A DNA stretch of 64,000 nt from Arthrobacter humicola (GTDB taxonomy: Bacteria > Actinomycetota > Actinomycetes > Actinomycetales > Micrococcaceae). Where the stretch lies: the NCBI RefSeq assembly GCF_022803015.1, contig NZ_JAFKON010000001.1, forward strand, positions 744,001-808,000. The letters run 5' to 3'. Position 1 is the stretch's first letter; each line of letters starts with the position of its first letter. The notes below the pieces were generated by a model. It was given only the letters and a program-made list of their open reading frames with translations. It was not told where the DNA came from and ran no database searches. Shown here in pieces: positions 8,733 to 17,283 of the stretch. Made by a program: the position numbers and the translations under genes.

Positions 8733-9637
8733 CACGGCCTTTCTTGGAGATGGTTGGATACTTCGTCCGGGTTGACCGGTGCGGCGGGACTGGGAGTCCC
8801 GACGGCGGCCGGACGGCCCGTAGGTATGTGGGTGGTGCAGACGTGCCCGCCGCGCGCCAGGGTGGACAGCCGGCGCACATCGACGCCGACCAGCCGGGAG
8901 AACACGTCGGTCTCCACGTCGCAGAACACGGGGAACTGGGCAGCCAGGTGCTGGATGGGGCAGTGCCCCTGGCAGAGCTGGACGCTGGAGAGCGCCGCCG
9001 GGAGCGGGGCCTTGGCTTCGATCGACTGCGCCGAGGCGACGAACCCGTCGCGGCTCAGCGCCGCGGAGAGAGCCTGGGCGCGGGCCGTGATGTCCGGTCC
9101 TGCCTGCTCGATCTCCGGCGCGTAGCGGCGCTCCATGTCGGCGAACCGCTCGACGGCGAACTGCCGCACTGCCTCGGGGCCGGCCGCCTCGCCGAGCCGG
9201 CGCAGCGCCACGGAGGCGATGTCGAGGTAGTCGTTGCCCAGGTTCGACTGGCCCTGGGAGCTCAGGACGTAGCGGCGGGCGGGCCGTCCGGCGCCGGCAC
9301 CGGCGCGGGCAACCCGCTTGACCTCAATCACGCCGGTGCGCGCGAGGTGGTCCAGGTGGCGGCGCACGGCGGCCGGAGTGAAGCCCAGAAGGTCGCCGAG
9401 TTCGGCTGCGCTGATTGGTCCGTGTTCCAGCACCGCGTTCAGGACGCGGTCGCGCGTGCGCTCTTCGGCGTCGTGCGCGTGGGTGCCGGCGGCCGCGGGA
9501 ACGGCGTCCGGAACGGCAGCCACGTGTGCCCGGGCAGGCCTGACGCGCGCGGCGCCGCGCCCGGACGGGACTGCGGACGCAGCGGCTCCGGACACAGCGG
9601 CTCCGGACACCGTAGCTCCGGACACAGGGGCGCTCAT
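8732..9637 (-). CDS. sufR: SufR-type Fe-S-sensing transcriptional regulator
   Basis: 301-aa DeoR/ArsR-like winged-helix repressor controlling the suf operon. The helix-turn-helix spans about 60-105 ([20 protein letters not shown]). Four cysteines that would ligate an Fe-S cluster are present: C222 and C226 (CQGHC), C239 and C267. It heads the operon, overlapping sufB, consistent with autoregulation. The first ~55 residues are a low-complexity extension encoded partly by a 15-bp tandem repeat giving VSGA(A/T) units; the folded protein probably begins near residue 57, and a later start cannot be excluded. Confidence 0.9.
   Translation of the reverse strand: MSAPVSGATVSGAAVSGAAASAVPSGRGAARVRPARAHVAAVPDAVPAAAGTHAHDAEERTRDRVLNAVLEHGPISAAELGDLLGFTPAAVRRHLDHLARTGVIEVKRVARAGAGAGRPARRYVLSSQGQSNLGNDYLDIASVALRRLGEAAGPEAVRQFAVERFADMERRYAPEIEQAGPDITARAQALSAALSRDGFVASAQSIEAKAPLPAALSSVQLCQGHCPIQHLAAQFPVFCDVETDVFSRLVGVDVRRLSTLARGGHVCTTHIPTGRPAAVGTPSPAAPVNPDEVSNHLQERP
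9581..9625 (-). repeat. 15-bp tandem repeat x3 in sufR N-terminus
   Basis: Three copies of a 15-bp unit (agcggctccggacac, the third with cgta at its start) in frame within sufR, encoding repeated Val-Ser-Gly-Ala-x. The period is a multiple of 3, so copy-number change would keep the frame. Confidence 0.85.
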
Positions 9638-9662
9638 GGAATACACAACACAATCATGTCGT

Positions 9663-9668
9663 AATTTA
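9663..9668 (-). promoter_or_regulatory. Candidate -10 of the sufR-suf operon promoter
   Basis: TAAATT on the minus strand about 25 nt before the sufR ATG. No good -35 is visible. It is the most AT-rich spot in the divergent intergenic region. Confidence 0.4.
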
Positions 9669-9684
9669 GTCCGGCATTCCAGTA

Positions 9685-9699
9685 AGGCATGGCTTGCCT
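9685..9699. promoter_or_regulatory. Inverted repeat, candidate SufR operator
   Basis: AGGCA-N5-TGCCT dyad about 17 bp upstream of the suspected sufR -10 box, where a -35 element would lie. The assignment to SufR is an inference from position only. Confidence 0.3.
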
Positions 9700-9739
9700 G
9701 CGGGACCGCCCCGCCGGGAAGCCGACGTACTACATCGCG

Positions 9740-9745
9740 TAGAAT
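9740..9745 (+). promoter_or_regulatory. -10 element of ABC transporter operon (leaderless)
   Basis: TAGAAT followed by exactly 6 nt and then GTG (9752). No ribosome binding site lies between, so the mRNA probably begins at the start codon. Confidence 0.55.
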
Positions 9746-9751
9746 GCTGTG

Positions 9752-10720
9752 GTGCGATCTCCCGAATCCCCCGTACTGACCATCAGCGGGCTTGTCAAGG
9801 ATGTTGGTCCACTGCCCACCCTCGACGGCAAGATGCTGCGCGTGGTCAGCGGCCTTTCCCTCATCGCCGAACGCGGCCAAGTCACGGCCCTGCTCGGCGC
9901 CAATGGCGCGGGCAAGACCACCACCATCGAATGCGCCCAGGGGCTGCAAAAGCGCACCGCCGGCGCCATCAGCCTACTCGGCCACGATCCGGATTCGGCC
10001 GGCGCGGGCCTCCGTGCCCGGGTGGGCGTGATGCTGCAGGACGGCGGCCTGCCGCCGTCGGCCCGGCCCATCCCCCTGCTGCGGCACATCGCCGGCATGT
10101 ACCAGGACCCGTGGCCGGTGGATGAACTCATCGGCCGCCTGGGCATCGACTCCTTCAGCCGCACCAACGTGCGGCGCCTGTCCGGCGGCCAGAAACAGCG
10201 CCTCGCCCTGGCCGCGGCGCTGGTCGGCAATCCGGAGGTCCTGTTCCTCGACGAGCCCAGCGCGGGCCTCGACCCGCAGTCCCGCCAAATGGTCTTCGAT
10301 CTCATCTCCGAACTGCGGAACAGCGGCATGGGCATCATCCTGACGACGCACCTGATGGACGACGCCCAACGGCTGGCGGACTACGTCTACATCATCGACG
10401 CCGGCCGCAACGTCGCCGAGGGCACCGTCGCCCAGCTCCTGCGCCACCAGCTCCCGGCCGGCGACGCATCGCAGCACATCCGCACCTTGTTGTTCGAAAC
10501 CGAACCCGGCCTGGACTTCGCCGGCGTGCTGCCCGACGGCGTCGACGTCACCGAGGCGCGGGCCGGCAGTTACGCCGTGACCGGAGCCCTGACCCCCGCC
10601 GACCTCGCCGCGATCACCGCGTGGTGGGCCCAGCGCGGGATCATGCCCAGCTCCCTGAGCCTTGAAGCGCGCAGCCTCGAGGACGTCTTCCTGGACATCT
10701 CCGGAAGGGAGATCCGATGA
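9752..10720 (+). CDS. ABC transporter ATP-binding protein
   Basis: 322-aa ABC ATPase with Walker A GANGAGKTT (49-57), signature LSGGQKQR (143-150) and Walker B LFLDEPSAGLD (164-174). Its C-terminal extension (about 230-322) is typical of CcmA/DrrA-type export ATPases. The GTG at 9752 is chosen because it sits 6 nt after the -10 box; a GTG one codon upstream is the alternative. It overlaps the permease gene by 4 nt (ATGA). The pair between sufR and ctaA is conserved in actinobacteria and may be linked to cytochrome or heme biogenesis, but the substrate is not known. Confidence 0.9.
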   Translation: MRSPESPVLTISGLVKDVGPLPTLDGKMLRVVSGLSLIAERGQVTALLGANGAGKTTTIECAQGLQKRTAGAISLLGHDPDSAGAGLRARVGVMLQDGGLPPSARPIPLLRHIAGMYQDPWPVDELIGRLGIDSFSRTNVRRLSGGQKQRLALAAALVGNPEVLFLDEPSAGLDPQSRQMVFDLISELRNSGMGIILTTHLMDDAQRLADYVYIIDAGRNVAEGTVAQLLRHQLPAGDASQHIRTLLFETEPGLDFAGVLPDGVDVTEARAGSYAVTGALTPADLAAITAWWAQRGIMPSSLSLEARSLEDVFLDISGREIR

Positions 10721-11529
10721 CCCGCGTAACTGGTGGCGCCCCGCTGGAGAGCGCACGCCGTGCCGGCGCGCCCCCCGCCGCACATGGCAGCGCCCCCGCG
10801 TCCCTGCTGCGCCGCATCCTGCTGCAGGGGCAGTACGAGACAGTCACCATGCTCAGGAACGGCGAGCAGCTGATCCTCGCGATAGTGCTGCCGCTGCTGG
10901 CCATGGTCGGCCTGACCGTGACTCCCCTGCTGGACGGACTCGGTTCGAGCCGCATCAATGTCGCCGTCCCCGGCATCCTGGCACTGTGCGCCATGTCCAC
11001 AGCCTTCACCGGGCAGGGCATCTCCACCGGCTTCGACCGCCGCTACGGCGTCCTGCGCTTTCTTTCCACGACACCCCTGGGCCGCACCGGCCTGATTGCG
11101 GGGAAGGTCCTGGCCGTCCTGGCGGTGCTGTTCCTGCAGGTGCTCATCGTGACCGCCGTGGCCCTGCTGCTGGGCTGGCAGCCCAATCCCGCGGGCTGGC
11201 TGCCCGGGCTGGCCATCCTGGTGCTCGGCGCCGCCGCTTTCACGGCACTCGGGCTGCTGGTCGCCGGGACAGTGCGGCCGGAGGCGACCCTGGCCATCAC
11301 CAACCTGCTCTGGATCCTGCTTGGCGCGCTGGGCGGAATCGTGATTCCGGCCGAACGGATCCCGGCGCTGGCCCAGGCCGTGGTGCATTTCCTCCCCTCC
11401 GGCGCGCTGGGCCAGGCGCTGAGGGATGCTTTCCTGTACGGCAGCGTCAATGGTGCCGCCGTTCTTGTCCTGCTGCTCTGGACGGCGATCGCCGGCGGCG
11501 CAGCAACCCGTTGGTTTAAGTGGAATTGA
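10717..11529 (+). CDS. ABC-2 type transporter permease
   Basis: 270-aa integral membrane partner of the preceding ATPase, with about six hydrophobic segments, for example LILAIVLPLLAMVGLTVTPL, VLAVLAVLFLQVLIVTAVAL and LAITNLLWILLGALGGIVI. The topology fits the ABC-2/DrrB export family. The start ATG overlaps the ATPase stop. It is followed after 7 nt by ctaA, so all three genes are probably one transcript. Substrate unknown. Confidence 0.88.
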   Translation: MTRVTGGAPLESARRAGAPPAAHGSAPASLLRRILLQGQYETVTMLRNGEQLILAIVLPLLAMVGLTVTPLLDGLGSSRINVAVPGILALCAMSTAFTGQGISTGFDRRYGVLRFLSTTPLGRTGLIAGKVLAVLAVLFLQVLIVTAVALLLGWQPNPAGWLPGLAILVLGAAAFTALGLLVAGTVRPEATLAITNLLWILLGALGGIVIPAERIPALAQAVVHFLPSGALGQALRDAFLYGSVNGAAVLVLLLWTAIAGGAATRWFKWN

Positions 11530-11536
11530 GAAAACT

Positions 11537-12481
11537 GTGAGCACGGCGTCACGAACTCCCCGGATTGTCTCCGGAATCACCTCCCGGCTGCCAGTCCGCG
11601 TCGATAAGACGGTCAGGCGGCTGGCCGTGCTGTCCCTCATTGGCCAGATCGTCCTGGTGGTGACCGGCGGCGCCGTCCGCCTGACGGCCTCGGGCCTTGG
11701 CTGTCCCACGTGGCCGCGCTGCACGGAGGGATCCCTGGCGACCACCCCGGAAATGGGGATCCACGGAATCATCGAATTCGGCAACCGGCTCCTGACGTTT
11801 GCGCTGGCGGCCGTCGCCGTGATGATGCTGGTCTATCTGTGGAACCTCCGCAAGGAGCGCCGCGACCTCTTCCTGCTGGCCCTCGGCCTGCTCGCAAGCA
11901 TCCCGGCCCAGGCCGTCATCGGCGGCATAACGGTGCTGACCCAGCTGAACCCGTGGGTCGTGGGCCTGCACTTCCTCGTGTCCATGGCCCTCGTGGTCCT
12001 CGCGACCCTTCTGGTGAACCGGGCCTACGACCGCACGGGCAAGGCCCGGACCGTGCAGCTTCCCGCCCTGCCGGGCGTTGCCCGCCCGGTGATGACCGCC
12101 GTCGCGGTCCTCTCGGCCGTCGCGGTCTGCCTCGGTGTGGTAGTGACCGGCGCCGGTCCGCATGCCGGGGACGCGAACGCCCCGCGCAACGACCTCGACT
12201 GGGACCTGTTCGCGCACATCCACGCCGTGCCCGCCTACCTGGTGACCGCCGGCGCGCTGTTCGCGTTGGTCCTGGTGGTCCGCGGCCGGATTCAGGGGCC
12301 GTTCCGCTCCTCGGTGTTCATGCTCCTGGGCGTCACGGTGCTGCAGGCCACAATCGGCTTCACGCAGTACTACAACGGCATCCCGGCGCTGCTCGTCGGC
12401 GCTCACATGCTGGCGGCGGCGCTGCTGATGAGCGCGGCGACCAACGCCGCAGACCTCGCCCGCTACAGCCCGGTGGATTAA
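11537..12481 (+). CDS. ctaA: Heme A synthase (CtaA/Cox15)
   Basis: 314-aa membrane enzyme that oxidises heme O to heme A for cytochrome aa3 oxidase. Seen: about eight hydrophobic segments, the TASGLGCPTWPRC motif with the extracytoplasmic cysteine pair, and paired histidines in HGIIEFGNRLLT, GLHFLVSM, HIHAVPAY and GAHMLAAALL expected to bind heme. The GTG at 11537 is chosen because homology begins just after it; the open frame continues upstream inside the permease gene. Ends in a strong terminator about 40 bp downstream. Confidence 0.92.
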   Translation: MSTASRTPRIVSGITSRLPVRVDKTVRRLAVLSLIGQIVLVVTGGAVRLTASGLGCPTWPRCTEGSLATTPEMGIHGIIEFGNRLLTFALAAVAVMMLVYLWNLRKERRDLFLLALGLLASIPAQAVIGGITVLTQLNPWVVGLHFLVSMALVVLATLLVNRAYDRTGKARTVQLPALPGVARPVMTAVAVLSAVAVCLGVVVTGAGPHAGDANAPRNDLDWDLFAHIHAVPAYLVTAGALFALVLVVRGRIQGPFRSSVFMLLGVTVLQATIGFTQYYNGIPALLVGAHMLAAALLMSAATNAADLARYSPVD

Positions 12482-12494
12482 CCCGATGGACTAA
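12469..12494 (+). repeat. 13-bp tandem duplication spanning the ctaA stop codon
   Basis: cccggtggattaa followed directly by cccgatggactaa; the first copy contains the ctaA TAA stop and the second repeats it. Two mismatches in 13. Confidence 0.8.
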
Positions 12495-12522
12495 CCAGCC
12501 GCAGCACCCTGAACAAAAGCAT

Positions 12523-12583
12523 CGCGGGGTCGCTTACGGCCCTTCCGGCACGCCCGGACGGGCCGTAAGTGGCCCCGCGTTTG
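12523..12583 (+). terminator. Strong hairpin terminator after ctaA
   Basis: CGCGGGG-t-CgCTTACGGCCC paired with CGGGCCGTAAGtGgCCCCGCG around a short GC loop, followed by TTTG. About 20 bp of near-perfect stem. Directly after it lies a perfect 10-bp duplication (ttgctgtctg x2, 12581-12600). Confidence 0.85.
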
Positions 12584-12768
12584 CTGTCTGTTGCTGTCTG
12601 GGCACTCGTACGGGCGCTGCGGCAACAATGACCAGTACCGCATTCACCTCCCGGGGGCTGGCCTTGACGGGATTTCCGGGTGGACTATGGGATGGCATGG
12701 ACATGGATCGTCGCGGCCGTGGGTTTTCCTCGTTCGTTCCCGTGACGCTGACCGGAAGGCCTTCTCTG

Positions 12769-13293
12769 ATGCAAGCGACAGAACCGACCGTGCCTCCTTC
12801 ACCCTCAGCCCGCCAGCGCGCGGCGAGCCTCAAAGAACGCGTGTACATCATCTTCACGAGCCTGGCCGTGGTGCTGGCGCTTCGGAGTCACGCGGACGAG
12901 ACCACGCCGCTGGCAGCGGCGGCGACGCTCAGCATCGTGGTGATCGGCTCCCTGCTGGGGATTTTCGTCGCCGACCTCCTGAGCCACCTGACTGTTCATT
13001 CGAAGCTCCCCACCGGCGACGAGCTGCACCACATGATCACGGTCAGCGCGGGCGGCCTCGGCGTCCTGGTCACCCCGCTGCTCCTCCTCACGGCAGCCGG
13101 CCTTGGTCTGTGGTCGACGGCCGTTGCCCTCGGGTGGGCAGTCGCTGTTCTGGTTGTCTCGCTCGGCATCGTCGGGTTCCTCGCGATCCGCCGCCTCGAG
13201 ATCCCGCTCCGTCACAAGGCCGCCATCATGTTCGCCGAAGTCGTGTTAAGCCTGCTTGTAATCGGGCTGGAGCTGGTGGCCCACAATCTCTAA
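12769..13293 (+). CDS. Predicted integral membrane protein, VIT1-like topology
   Basis: 174-aa membrane protein of unrecognised function. After a short polar N-terminus it has about five hydrophobic segments, for example LSIVVIGSLLGIFVADLLSH, LGVLVTPLLLLTAAGLGLW and ALGWAVAVLVVSLGIVGFL. A charged loop contains KLPTGDELHHM. The start is the ATG with GGAAGG 9 nt upstream. It is isolated between a terminator and a 295-bp gap, so probably monocistronic. I cannot assign a transport substrate; resemblance to small VIT/DUF1211-like proteins is only in size and hydropathy. Confidence 0.7.
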   Translation: MQATEPTVPPSPSARQRAASLKERVYIIFTSLAVVLALRSHADETTPLAAAATLSIVVIGSLLGIFVADLLSHLTVHSKLPTGDELHHMITVSAGGLGVLVTPLLLLTAAGLGLWSTAVALGWAVAVLVVSLGIVGFLAIRRLEIPLRHKAAIMFAEVVLSLLVIGLELVAHNL

Positions 13294-13588
13294 AGAAGCC
13301 TTAAGGCCTCCCCCCTCGACGCCAGGTTACTGGCCAGTCACTTGTCCAAACGGGAAAGATTTCGGAATACTGGATGCTGTGGCCCCTTTTCGGGCCCGCC
13401 CTTTAGCTGGGCTACCGCAGAGCCGGGCAGCCACAGAGCCGGCGTCAGGTTTCGTCCAGCCAGGGCGGGAATACTTGGATAGGGCGCAGAACTGGCGCCG
13501 CAATCGCATCCATGGATAGACGGACGGCGCGGTTTTGCCTTGATGCAGCTGGAATCGGAACCGGCCAGACAGAGGCACCGGAGGATAT

Positions 13589-14749
13589 GTGGCGTTACTA
13601 GTCCGCGAAAGGCCCGCACAGACGGTCCAACATACTGCAAAGCGCCCGCGGCTGGACGGCCTGGACGTTCTTCGCGGTGCCGCCGTGGGCGCGGTCCTGC
13701 TCGGACATTCCTGGCCCGGCATATTCCAGGGCGCCGGCATCGTGGGTGTCATTGCCTTCTTCGTGTTGAGCGGTTACCTGATCACCAACGTGCTGGTCGG
13801 CGATATCGAACGGCACCGAAAAATTCGTTACGGACGCTTCTATGCGCACAGGGCCTTCCGGCTGGTGCCGGCACTGGTCTCTCTCCTGGGCGTATACGCG
13901 ATCGTCGAATTGGCCACCGACGTCCTCGGTGACCGGTCCAAGGGAATCGTGGGCTACACGGTCCTAGCCGGACTTGGCTACCTCAAAGACCTCCCCCTGC
14001 CGTTCGACGTCAGCATGGCGATCGGACCGCTCTGGACGCTGGCGGTGGAAGAACAGTTCTACCTGATCTGGCCCGCACTGCTGGTGCTCGCGCTGCGGCG
14101 CAACCGCCAGGGACGGCTGATTGGCTGGTCCGCCGCCGTCGCGCTGTTCCTCATGTCGGCCAGTGTGCTGGCAATGGTGACCCTGGCCCCGCAACTTCAC
14201 TCGCTGGTCTACGCGCTGCCGACCACGTGGGGCCTGGGCCTGATCATCGGTTCGGCCCTGCGGTTGTACAGGGTCCATGTGTTCAACTGGTTCACCGGCC
14301 GCTGGCTCAGGCGTGCGGCCCTGCTCGGTTCCGTCACCGTCCTGGCCGCGCTGATCTACTTCCCGAAGGCCAACGAAACGCCGGCCTTCATGTTCATTGG
14401 CGGCCCGCTGGCCATGGCCGCCGCGGCCGTCCTGGTCGCACTGGCCGCCTCCCGAACCGCAGTGATGCCGAAGTGGACGCGCCCGGTGCAGCTGCTGGGC
14501 ACCGTCTCCTACGCCGCGTACCTCTGGAACTACGCCGTCATTCTCTGGCTCAACGGCGGCTCCACGGCCGATCTGCCGCCGCTCATTGCGGTGTCGGCCA
14601 TCGTGGTGACCCTGGTCATTGCGGTCATCAGCTGGCACACCGTCGAACGGCTCGGGCGGATCGCGCGGACCCGCTTCGACCAGCACTATTCTGCCCGCTA
14701 TCATCCGGACCGGCAGCAGGCCGGCAGCGCCGCTTCCCGGCACGGTTAG
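13589..14749 (+). CDS. Acyltransferase family 3 (OafA/YrhL-like) membrane protein
   Basis: 386-aa polytopic O-acyltransferase, likely modifying a cell-surface glycan or lipid. Seen: RLDGLDVLRG followed by the conserved His in VLLGHSWPG (H40), the RFYAHRAFRLVPAL motif (83-96), IGPLWTLAVEEQFYLIWPAL, and about ten membrane segments. The start is a GTG with GGAGG only 4 nt upstream, which is close; no better alternative precedes the conserved region. The stop codon lies in the first copy of a tandem repeat array. It may be an accessory gene inserted between ctaA and ctaB. Confidence 0.85.
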   Translation: MALLVRERPAQTVQHTAKRPRLDGLDVLRGAAVGAVLLGHSWPGIFQGAGIVGVIAFFVLSGYLITNVLVGDIERHRKIRYGRFYAHRAFRLVPALVSLLGVYAIVELATDVLGDRSKGIVGYTVLAGLGYLKDLPLPFDVSMAIGPLWTLAVEEQFYLIWPALLVLALRRNRQGRLIGWSAAVALFLMSASVLAMVTLAPQLHSLVYALPTTWGLGLIIGSALRLYRVHVFNWFTGRWLRRAALLGSVTVLAALIYFPKANETPAFMFIGGPLAMAAAAVLVALAASRTAVMPKWTRPVQLLGTVSYAAYLWNYAVILWLNGGSTADLPPLIAVSAIVVTLVIAVISWHTVERLGRIARTRFDQHYSARYHPDRQQAGSAASRHG

Positions 14750-14845
14750 TCGGCACGGTTAGTCGGCACGGTTAGTCGGCACGGTTAGTCGCCAGAGTTC
14801 AGTCGGCCCCCTTCAGTCGGCAGAGTTCAGTCGGCACCCTTCATT
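14738..14845. repeat. Tandem repeat array carrying stop codons, between two convergent genes
   Basis: Four perfect copies of cggcacggttagt (13 bp, 14738-14789) followed by four degenerate 14-bp units of the form cggc(a/c)(g/c)(a/c)(g/c)ttcagt. The first unit supplies the last codons and TAG stop of the acyltransferase; the last unit contains the stop of the opposing dehydratase gene. Each 13-mer carries TAG on the plus strand and TAA on the minus strand; the 14-mers carry TGA on the minus strand. Confidence 0.9.
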
Positions 14846-15788
14846 CGCTGCGCGGGTCGTTCTCCAGCGTGCAGGCGTCGGTGTTAGCCCCGCAGACGAT
14901 CACCGCGACGCGTTCCCCTTCGGCGGGTGTGTAAGCCCCTGACGTGAGCGCCACGAACGCAGCCGCAGCCCCGTATTCGGCGGGGATCCGGTAATCGCTC
15001 CACAACTGTGACCGTGCGGCGACGATGGCGGCGTCGTCCACCAGCACAGAGGCCGGCGGGACGCGTGAGGCGATGCTGAAGGCGATCCCGCCCACACGTC
15101 TGGCCCCGAGGGAATCCGCGGCGACGCCCGAAACCGCCACATCGACCGGGCGGCCGGCGTCGAGGGCCGCGTGCAGCGTGGGGATGGTGAAGGGCTCGAC
15201 CGCGACGACGCGGGCCCGGCCCTCTGCAGCTGCCGCCACGCCCGCATAGAGTCCGCCACCGCCGACGGCGACGACGATCGTGTCGATGCCGGGCTCGTCC
15301 TCAAGGATTTCCTCGGCCAGGGTGCCCGCGCCCGCCACGATTTCCAGCTGGTCGTACGCATGGCAGAACAGGGCGCCGGTATCTTCCACGTAGTGCATTG
15401 CGGCCGCGAACGCCTCCGCGTACTCGGCGCCGACCTGCCGGACCGTGGCGTTGTACGCGAGGAGACGCTCGACCTTTACCCGCGGGGCGTTCTCCGGGAC
15501 GAACACCGTCGCCAGCACACCGAGGGCCGCGGCGGCGTACGCGTTCGCCAAACCCGCGTTGCCGCCTGACGCCGCCACCACGCCGACGGCCGGGTCCAGC
15601 TCCCCGCGCTCCCGGGCGGCGAGCTGGCGGTTGAAGGCGCCGCGGGCCTTGAAGACGCCCGTGTGCTGCAGGAACTCACATTTGAACCAGAGCGGGGCGG
15701 CAGCGGTACCCCCGCGGAGCAACGGTGTGCGCCGCACGTAACCCCTGATGCGGTCCTGCGCCTGAGGTACGTCGCTGCGGTTGATCAC
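14841..15788 (-). CDS. Threonine/serine dehydratase-like PLP enzyme
   Basis: 315-aa fold-type II pyridoxal-phosphate enzyme, probably a serine/threonine dehydratase. Seen: the PLP lysine in TGVFKARGAFN (K47), the phosphate/substrate loop SGGNAGLANAY (74-84) and the glycine-rich phosphate-binding VGGGGLYAG. Length fits single-domain catabolic threonine dehydratases; there is no ACT regulatory domain. The GTG at 15788 has AGGGGGAG just upstream and starts where homology begins. Related enzymes (serine racemase, hydroxyaspartate dehydratase) cannot be excluded. Confidence 0.85.
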   Translation of the reverse strand: MINRSDVPQAQDRIRGYVRRTPLLRGGTAAAPLWFKCEFLQHTGVFKARGAFNRQLAARERGELDPAVGVVAASGGNAGLANAYAAAALGVLATVFVPENAPRVKVERLLAYNATVRQVGAEYAEAFAAAMHYVEDTGALFCHAYDQLEIVAGAGTLAEEILEDEPGIDTIVVAVGGGGLYAGVAAAAEGRARVVAVEPFTIPTLHAALDAGRPVDVAVSGVAADSLGARRVGGIAFSIASRVPPASVLVDDAAIVAARSQLWSDYRIPAEYGAAAAFVALTSGAYTPAEGERVAVIVCGANTDACTLENDPRSE

Positions 15789-15867
15789 GGGCTCCCCCTG
15801 GGGTTGTGTCGCTTGGCCGGTTCGTAAGGATACCCCGGGACCGAAAAGGACCGTCCCCCTGATACAG

Positions 15868-15902
15868 CTGACGCTCCCCCACCAGTGGTGAGGGAGCGTC
15901 AG
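15868..15902 (-). terminator. Hairpin terminator downstream of ctaB
   Basis: CTGACGCTCCC paired with GGGAGCGTCAG, extended by CCACC/GGTG around a tiny loop. It lies 17 nt after the ctaB stop on the minus strand. No long U-tract follows. Confidence 0.75.
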
Positions 15903-15919
15903 GCAGATGAACGGGGGGA

Positions 15920-16882
15920 TCAGCCGCCCATGACGGCCGAGCCGACGAACGGGTCGACGGCCAGGGCAATGAAGAGCAGGGTCAGGTAGCTGATGGAGCC
16001 GTGGAAGACCTTCATGGCTCCCTTGTTGGAAACGTCGCCGGCCTGGGCGCGGTTGTACAGGGCGTGCGACTCGTACAGGAACCAGGCACCGGCGCCGACG
16101 GCGGTCACCGTGTAGACCCAGCCGGCACCACCGGCCGGGATCATCAGCAGCGAACACGCCACCATGGCCCAGGCGTAGAGGACCACCTGCACCGACACCA
16201 CCTTCGCACCGGCGATGGCGCCCAGCATCGGCACGTTGGCGTTGCGGTAGTCCTCGCCGTAGCGCATCGACAGCGGCCAATAGTGCGGCGGGGTCCAGAG
16301 GAAAATCACCATGAACAGCACGACGGCGGGCCACTCGACGGTGTCGGTGACGGCGGCCCAGGCGATCAGGACCGGGAAGCACCCGGCGGCGCCGCCCCAA
16401 ACAATGTTCTGGGCCGTGCGCCGCTTCAGGATCATGGTGTAGATGACCACGTAGAAGACGATGGCGCCGAGCCCGAGCCACGCGGCGAGCGGGTTGGCCC
16501 CGAACCAGAGGATGGCGATCGCCGCCGCGCCCAGCAGCCAGGAGAAGATGAGGGCTTCGCGGGGTGTGACCTCACCGGTGACCAGGGGCCGGTTCTCCGT
16601 GCGGTGCATGAGCTTGTCGATGTCGCGGTCGATGTAACAGTTGAAGGCGCCGGCGGAACCTGCCGCGAACGCGCCGCCCACCAGCGTCGCGAGGATCAGG
16701 CCGATCGACGGGAAGCCGCGTTCGGCATAGATCATGGTGGGCAGCGTGCTGACGAGCAGGAGCTCGATCACGCGGGGTTTCGTGAGCGCCAGGTAGGCCT
16801 TGGCTTTGCGGCCGAAGCCCATTCTTCCCGAGGCCGGGGAGGCGTTCAGCGGCGTATTAGTTGTGCTCACGGTGGCAGTCAC
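15920..16882 (-). CDS. ctaB: Protoheme IX farnesyltransferase (heme O synthase)
   Basis: 320-aa UbiA-family membrane prenyltransferase that converts heme B to heme O, the substrate of CtaA. Seen: [12 protein letters not shown] at the start of the first helix, the Mg/prenyl-PP motif [20 protein letters not shown] in two short blocks, and [11 protein letters not shown]. About nine membrane segments. Two GTG codons (16882 and 16870) are candidates; neither has a good ribosome binding site. I use the outer one, which gives MTATVSTTN. The promoter is not clear. ctaB is divergent from tkt, as is common in actinobacteria. Confidence 0.92.
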   Translation of the reverse strand: MTATVSTTNTPLNASPASGRMGFGRKAKAYLALTKPRVIELLLVSTLPTMIYAERGFPSIGLILATLVGGAFAAGSAGAFNCYIDRDIDKLMHRTENRPLVTGEVTPREALIFSWLLGAAAIAILWFGANPLAAWLGLGAIVFYVVIYTMILKRRTAQNIVWGGAAGCFPVLIAWAAVTDTVEWPAVVLFMVIFLWTPPHYWPLSMRYGEDYRNANVPMLGAIAGAKVVSVQVVLYAWAMVACSLLMIPAGGAGWVYTVTAVGAGAWFLYESHALYNRAQAGDVSNKGAMKVFHGSISYLTLLFIALAVDPFVGSAVMGG

Positions 16883-16885
16883 TCT

Positions 16886-16917
16886 GTTCTGTCTGGCTGT
16901 GCAGTTCTGTCTGGCTG
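16886..16917 (-). repeat. 14-bp direct repeat next to ctaB start
   Basis: gttctgtctggctg occurs twice, 18 bp apart start to start, only 4 nt upstream of the preferred ctaB start codon. It may be part of the 5' leader. Confidence 0.7.
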
Positions 16918-17150
16918 GGCAGCCCCGGGTGGATTTCGCAACGCACTGTGCTGCAGACCGGGCTCCGCGCTCGGCGCACACCCGTGTCCTTGCCCCAGTC
17001 GAAGGCCACCACCCATCATACCGTGGAGCTCCGGGCCGGACGGCCGCCGAACGCCGCGCCATGATTCCGGCGCGTTAACGCCGGCTCACCGGCGCCGCGG
17101 CGGACGGTGATTCATATAAGCGAAATCAGGTCCAATTGGTGAGATATACG

Positions 17151-17179
17151 CTGACCACAAAGTGGAATGGGACTAGGCT
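17151..17179 (+). promoter_or_regulatory. Candidate promoter of the tkt operon with internal dyad
   Basis: CTGACC-N17-TAGGCT, a reasonable sigA-type promoter. A dyad CCACAAAGTGG (17155-17165) overlaps the -35 end and spacer and could be an operator. The resulting leader would be about 185 nt. Confidence 0.5.
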
Positions 17180-17283
17180 GTCATTAGATCAGCGCACACG
17201 GGCACGCATTTAGGCACTTGCCGGAACACGCGGCTCTGCATCTGCGTCTGAATGATAGATCAACGTTTCGATGGTGAACGGCT

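Noticed and set aside
8733..8735. GTG immediately before the sufB ATG as start
   Set aside because: AAAGG lies only 2 nt upstream of the GTG but 5 nt before the ATG.
9638..9751. Mycobacterial-type SufR site (ACACT-N5-TGTGA)
   Set aside because: Looked for on both strands and not found; only a different dyad is present.
13294..13588. Small gene or RNA in the gap before the acyltransferase
   Set aside because: Only short palindromes (GCCTTAAGGC, ACTGGCCAGT) and a weak direct repeat are visible; the open frames are antisense-like without ribosome sites.
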